This document shows, piece after piece, positions 51,700 to 54,002 of a DNA stretch of 54,002 nt. Location: assembly GCF_025821625.1 (NCBI RefSeq), contig NZ_JACKSH010000010.1, positions 1 through 54,002 on the forward strand. Reading direction: 5' to 3'. Position 1 is the first letter of the stretch. Every line of letters begins with the position of its first letter. Both the position numbers and the translations under genes were made by a program. The notes beneath the pieces were generated by a model. The model worked only from the letters and a program-made list of their open reading frames with translations. It was not told the origin of the DNA and ran no database searches. The stretch comes from Mycolicibacterium pyrenivorans. GTDB lineage: Bacteria; Actinomycetota; Actinomycetes; Mycobacteriales; Mycobacteriaceae.

Positions 51700-53106
51700 T
51701 CAGAGACCGCTCGCGCCGAGCACCTCGCACAACGCGGAAACCGCAGGCACGAATGCGTGCTCGGCCGGTGCGGCGAACCCGACGATCAGGCCGTCGGGAT
51801 CGGGAAGCTCGGGTGTGGCCAGCGGATGGCGCATGATCGAGAGTCCCTGCAGCGCGATGCCCGCTTGGGCGGCGCGGCGCATCACCTCCGGTTCTGCTCC
51901 GTCGGGCAGGGTCAGCAGCACGTTGACCCCGGCGGCCAGCCCGCCGATCCCGACATCGAACGGTTCGAGCGCGGAAACCAATGCGTCCCTTCGGCGCCGG
52001 TAGCGTGCCCGCATCCGGCGGATGTGACGGTCGTAGTACCCGCCGGCGATGAAGTCGGCGAGGGTGAGCTGGCCGATGGCGTCGACGTAGAACTGTTGCC
52101 CGCCTGCCGCGTCGACCACCGCGTCGACCAACGGTTCGGGCAGCACCATCCAACCCAGCCGCAGGACCTGCGACAGGGTCTTGCTGGTCGACCCCAGGTA
52201 CGCGACCTTCTCCGGGCGCAGCGCCTGCAGTGCGCCGACGGGTTGGCGGTCGTACCGGAACTCACCGTCGTAGTCGTCATCGAGCACCAAACCGCCTGTG
52301 CGTTGCGCCCATTCGACGACGGCAGTGCGGCGTTCGGGATGCAGCGGCATCCCGAGGGGGTTGTGGTGTGCCGGCGTCAGCAGCACCGCCGGCACGTCGA
52401 GCCGGTCGAGATCGCTCACCACCGCACCGTTGTCGTCGACGCCGATCGGCACGGTCGGGACTCCCAACGCGGCGATGGCATCACGAAACAGGAACAGTCC
52501 GTAGGCCTCAACCGCGATCGGACCGCCCAGGGCCCGCACGAGCAGCTGCACCGCCTGCCGGACGCCGGCGCAGATGACGATCGAGTCCGGTGACGTCCGC
52601 ACGCCGCGCGCACGTGCCAGGTAGTCGGCGAGCGCGGAACGCAACTCGGGTCGTCCGCGAGGGTCTCCCATTCGCAGTGCCTCGGTGGGAGCGTTCGCCA
52701 GCGCCCGGCGGGTGCACGAAACCCATTGGCTGCGAGGGAACTCGGCGACGTCGGGGGAGCCCGGCATGAGGTTGTGGACCGGTGCCACGCGTGCTCCGCG
52801 CGGCCGGGGAGCCGCGGAGCGCCGGGCGGTGTTGACGACCCAGGTGCCCGCGCCCTGCCGAGACGCCAGCCAGCCTTCGGCGACCAGTTCGGCGTAGGCG
52901 TCGGCGACGGTGTTGCGGGCCAGCCCCAGATCGGTTGCCAGGGCGCGGGACGGCGGCAGCATCGTGCCCGGGGTGAGTCGTCCTGACCGGGCCGCCTCAC
53001 GCAAGGCGGCGATCAGCGCGTCCTTCGCTCCGCGGGCTCCCGGGGTGAGGGTCCCGTGCAGGTCCAGATGGAGGTCGAGACCCCCCGAATTGGCCCACGA
53101 AACCAT
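51700..53106 (-). CDS. MocR/PdxR-type transcriptional regulator (GntR HTH plus aminotransferase-like domain)
   Basis: The protein has 468 residues from the ATG at 53106. An N-terminal winged helix of the GntR type lies at about 25-95 (LREAARSGRLTPGTMLPPSRALATDLG, then RNTVADAYAELVAEGWL). A long fold-type-I aminotransferase domain follows, with the PLP lysine in YLGSTSKTLSQ and the phosphate/ring contacts in TPAHHNPLG and DDDYDGEF. Such regulators sense PLP or amino compounds and often control a divergent neighbour. Here that is an AhpD/CMD-like gene 49 bases away. The effector is unknown. Longer in-frame starts are possible but would cover the shared promoter. Confidence 0.88.
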   Translation of the reverse strand: MVSWANSGGLDLHLDLHGTLTPGARGAKDALIAALREAARSGRLTPGTMLPPSRALATDLGLARNTVADAYAELVAEGWLASRQGAGTWVVNTARRSAAPRPRGARVAPVHNLMPGSPDVAEFPRSQWVSCTRRALANAPTEALRMGDPRGRPELRSALADYLARARGVRTSPDSIVICAGVRQAVQLLVRALGGPIAVEAYGLFLFRDAIAALGVPTVPIGVDDNGAVVSDLDRLDVPAVLLTPAHHNPLGMPLHPERRTAVVEWAQRTGGLVLDDDYDGEFRYDRQPVGALQALRPEKVAYLGSTSKTLSQVLRLGWMVLPEPLVDAVVDAAGGQQFYVDAIGQLTLADFIAGGYYDRHIRRMRARYRRRRDALVSALEPFDVGIGGLAAGVNVLLTLPDGAEPEVMRRAAQAGIALQGLSIMRHPLATPELPDPDGLIVGFAAPAEHAFVPAVSALCEVLGASGL

Positions 53107-53130
53107 GCTCGGATTGAACCATGATCTTGG
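53101..53130. promoter_or_regulatory. Possible MocR operator between divergent genes
   Basis: AACCATG occurs at 53101-53107 and again at 53117-53123, a direct repeat with start-to-start spacing of 16. The near-palindrome CCATGATCTTGG covers 53119-53130. MocR regulators commonly bind repeated short boxes between themselves and the divergent target. Confidence 0.3.
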
Positions 53131-53142
53131 GTCATTCGGTAC

Positions 53143-53148
53143 TAGCGT
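53143..53148 (+). promoter_or_regulatory. Candidate -10 box for the CMD-like gene
   Basis: TAGCGT lies 7 bases before the ATG at 53156, the usual leaderless spacing. No Shine-Dalgarno sequence is seen. Confidence 0.4.
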
Positions 53149-53155
53149 CGAAGAC

Positions 53156-53617
53156 ATGACACAGACACTCACCACTACGCCCCGCCTCAGGATCTACAAG
53201 GCGTCCCCGGAGCTCTATGAGGCGATGATGACGTTGTCCGCCGCGGCGGCCAAGGACGTCGAGCCGGAACTGGGCGAGCTGATCAAGATCCGCGCCTCGC
53301 AGATCAACCACTGCGCGTTCTGCCTCGACATGCACACCCGCGACGCCCGCAAGGAGGGCGTCAGCGAGCAGAAGCTCGACGTCCTGGCGGCGTGGGCGGA
53401 AGCCGGCGACCTCTTCACCGGGCGGGAGCGCGCGGCGCTCGCGCTGACCGACGCCATCACCGAGCTCGGCCACGGCGGCGTCCCCGACGACGTCTACGAG
53501 CAGGCCGCCGCGGCCTTCTCGGACCGCGAACTCGGGCAGGTGATCGCGATGGCCGTCACCATCAACGCCTGGAACCGCATCAACGCCGCCGTGCAGACGC
53601 CGCCACCGCGGCGCTGA
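53156..53617 (+). CDS. Carboxymuconolactone decarboxylase/AhpD-like protein
   Basis: The protein has 153 residues. The CMD/AhpD core includes ELGELIKIRASQINHCAFC followed by LDMHTRDAR, so the redox motif C-x-x-C with the nearby His (CAFCLDMH) is present. This points to the AhpD-type peroxidase or alkylhydroperoxidase branch, not a true lactone decarboxylase. It is probably cytoplasmic and oligomeric. It is divergent from the MocR-type regulator and so probably controlled by it. The ATG at 53156 is the first Met of the conserved domain and has a -10 box 7 bases upstream. Confidence 0.88.
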   Translation: MTQTLTTTPRLRIYKASPELYEAMMTLSAAAAKDVEPELGELIKIRASQINHCAFCLDMHTRDARKEGVSEQKLDVLAAWAEAGDLFTGRERAALALTDAITELGHGGVPDDVYEQAAAAFSDRELGQVIAMAVTINAWNRINAAVQTPPPRR

Positions 53618-53624
53618 CGTCCAA

Positions 53625-53630
53625 TAACGT
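53625..53630 (+). promoter_or_regulatory. Candidate -10 box for the phosphotransferase-like gene
   Basis: TAACGT stands 7 bases before the GTG at 53638, 8 bases after the preceding stop. Confidence 0.4.
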
Positions 53631-53637
53631 CGGTCTG

Positions 53638-54002
53638 GTGCAGACCCGATCCGGTGCGGAGATCGTCGTCGACGGCGACGTCGTCCACAAGCTGCACCGA
53701 CTCGGAACGGATCCGCGGGCGCTGGGTGCGCGGCTGCGGATCGCGGCCGAATCCGAGGCGCTGCTGTCGCCGACCTCGGTGGTGCCGAAGCGTATCGGGC
53801 TGCGGTGGCAGACCACCTGGCCGGTGGTGGAAACCGTTGTCGCCGAGCCTGATCACGCCCCGTGGCCCGAGGCGGGCACGCTACTCGCCGCGCTGCACCG
53901 GGAGCCGGCGCGCGTCCGCGCCCCGGTACACGGCTGGCCGCGGCGGCTCAGGCGTGCCGTCGACAACCTCAGGGCGACGACGGGCGCGCCGACCGCCGTG
54001 GT
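53638..54002 (+). CDS. Phosphotransferase-like protein, 3' end outside window
   Basis: The GTG at 53638 opens a frame that stays open to the right edge (121 codons, incomplete). The start VQTRSGAEIVVDGDVVHKLHR and later PWPEAGTLLAALHREP resemble the N-terminal lobe of aminoglycoside/choline-kinase-type phosphotransferases, with the VVHKLHR lysine as a possible ATP contact. The catalytic His-x-Asp region would lie beyond the window, so activity cannot be judged. Rv3817 of M. tuberculosis is a gene of this type in the same broader locus, and this may be its counterpart. Confidence 0.6.
   Translation, partial: MQTRSGAEIVVDGDVVHKLHRLGTDPRALGARLRIAAESEALLSPTSVVPKRIGLRWQTTWPVVETVVAEPDHAPWPEAGTLLAALHREPARVRAPVHGWPRRLRRAVDNLRATTGAPTAV

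Overview
The window is a high-GC actinobacterial chromosome segment from a mycobacterium. It holds the cell-wall (mycolic acid, arabinogalactan, lipoarabinomannan) locus that corresponds to roughly Rv3789-Rv3835 of M. tuberculosis, in inverted orientation. Gene content (erp, namH, three emb genes, pks13-fadD32-accD4, fbpA/fbpD), many GTG starts, 4-base ATGA/GTGA overlaps and TANNNT boxes 5-8 bases before start codons all fit Mycobacterium. The extra genes and the absence of IS1557, fadE35 and PE_PGRS genes suggest a rapidly growing, Mycolicibacterium-like species. This is inference, because no rRNA or other species marker is present.

Layout. (1) 1-10620: a septum-formation-type membrane protein runs off the left edge. 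It is divergent from serS, which is followed by a DUF5718-like gene and a MOSC gene. The namH pair runs on the minus strand, followed on the plus strand by two tandem acyltransferases and a HAD phosphatase. A PGRP-type amidase with LGFP repeats is on the minus strand. (2) 10764-11732: erp, divergent from glf. (3) 11927-18645: a tightly coupled plus-strand run, glf-glfT2-PAP2 phosphatase-ubiA-aftB, which makes the galactan and the decaprenyl-phosphate ribose/arabinose donor and caps arabinan. (4) 18862-31638: fbpA, fbpD, a DUF732 lipoprotein, culp6, fadD32, pks13 and accD4, which cover mycolic acid condensation and transfer. (5) 31646-33995: a DUF4331 gene and a transmembrane Ser/Thr kinase gene. 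(6) 34005-48903: a minus-strand operon of about 15 kb, gtrA-dprE1-dprE2-aftA-embC-embA-embB, ending in a broken metallo-beta-lactamase-fold gene whose start overlaps the embB stop. (7) 48960-54002: smaller genes, namely a CDGP-type secreted protein, a DUF1326/DUF2182 pair, a small secreted protein with a textbook terminator, a MocR-type regulator divergent from an AhpD/CMD-like gene, and the beginning of a phosphotransferase-like gene.

How the genes work together. UbiA, the PAP2 protein, DprE1 and DprE2 make decaprenylphosphoryl-arabinose. The GtrA-family protein probably helps move it or recruits AftA. AftA, EmbA, EmbB, EmbC and AftB consume it to build arabinan on the galactan made by Glf and GlfT2. 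FadD32, Pks13 and AccD4 make mycolates, and FbpA transfers them to that arabinan. Most of the window is therefore a known, conserved locus. I found no convincing wholly new system. The parts least explained by existing knowledge are the broken gene coupled to embB, the DUF5718-MOSC pair behind serS, the DUF4331-kinase pair between the two convergent wall operons, the DUF1326-DUF2182 pair, and several short repeats and hairpins. I saw no tRNA, rRNA, CRISPR array, insertion sequence or prophage.
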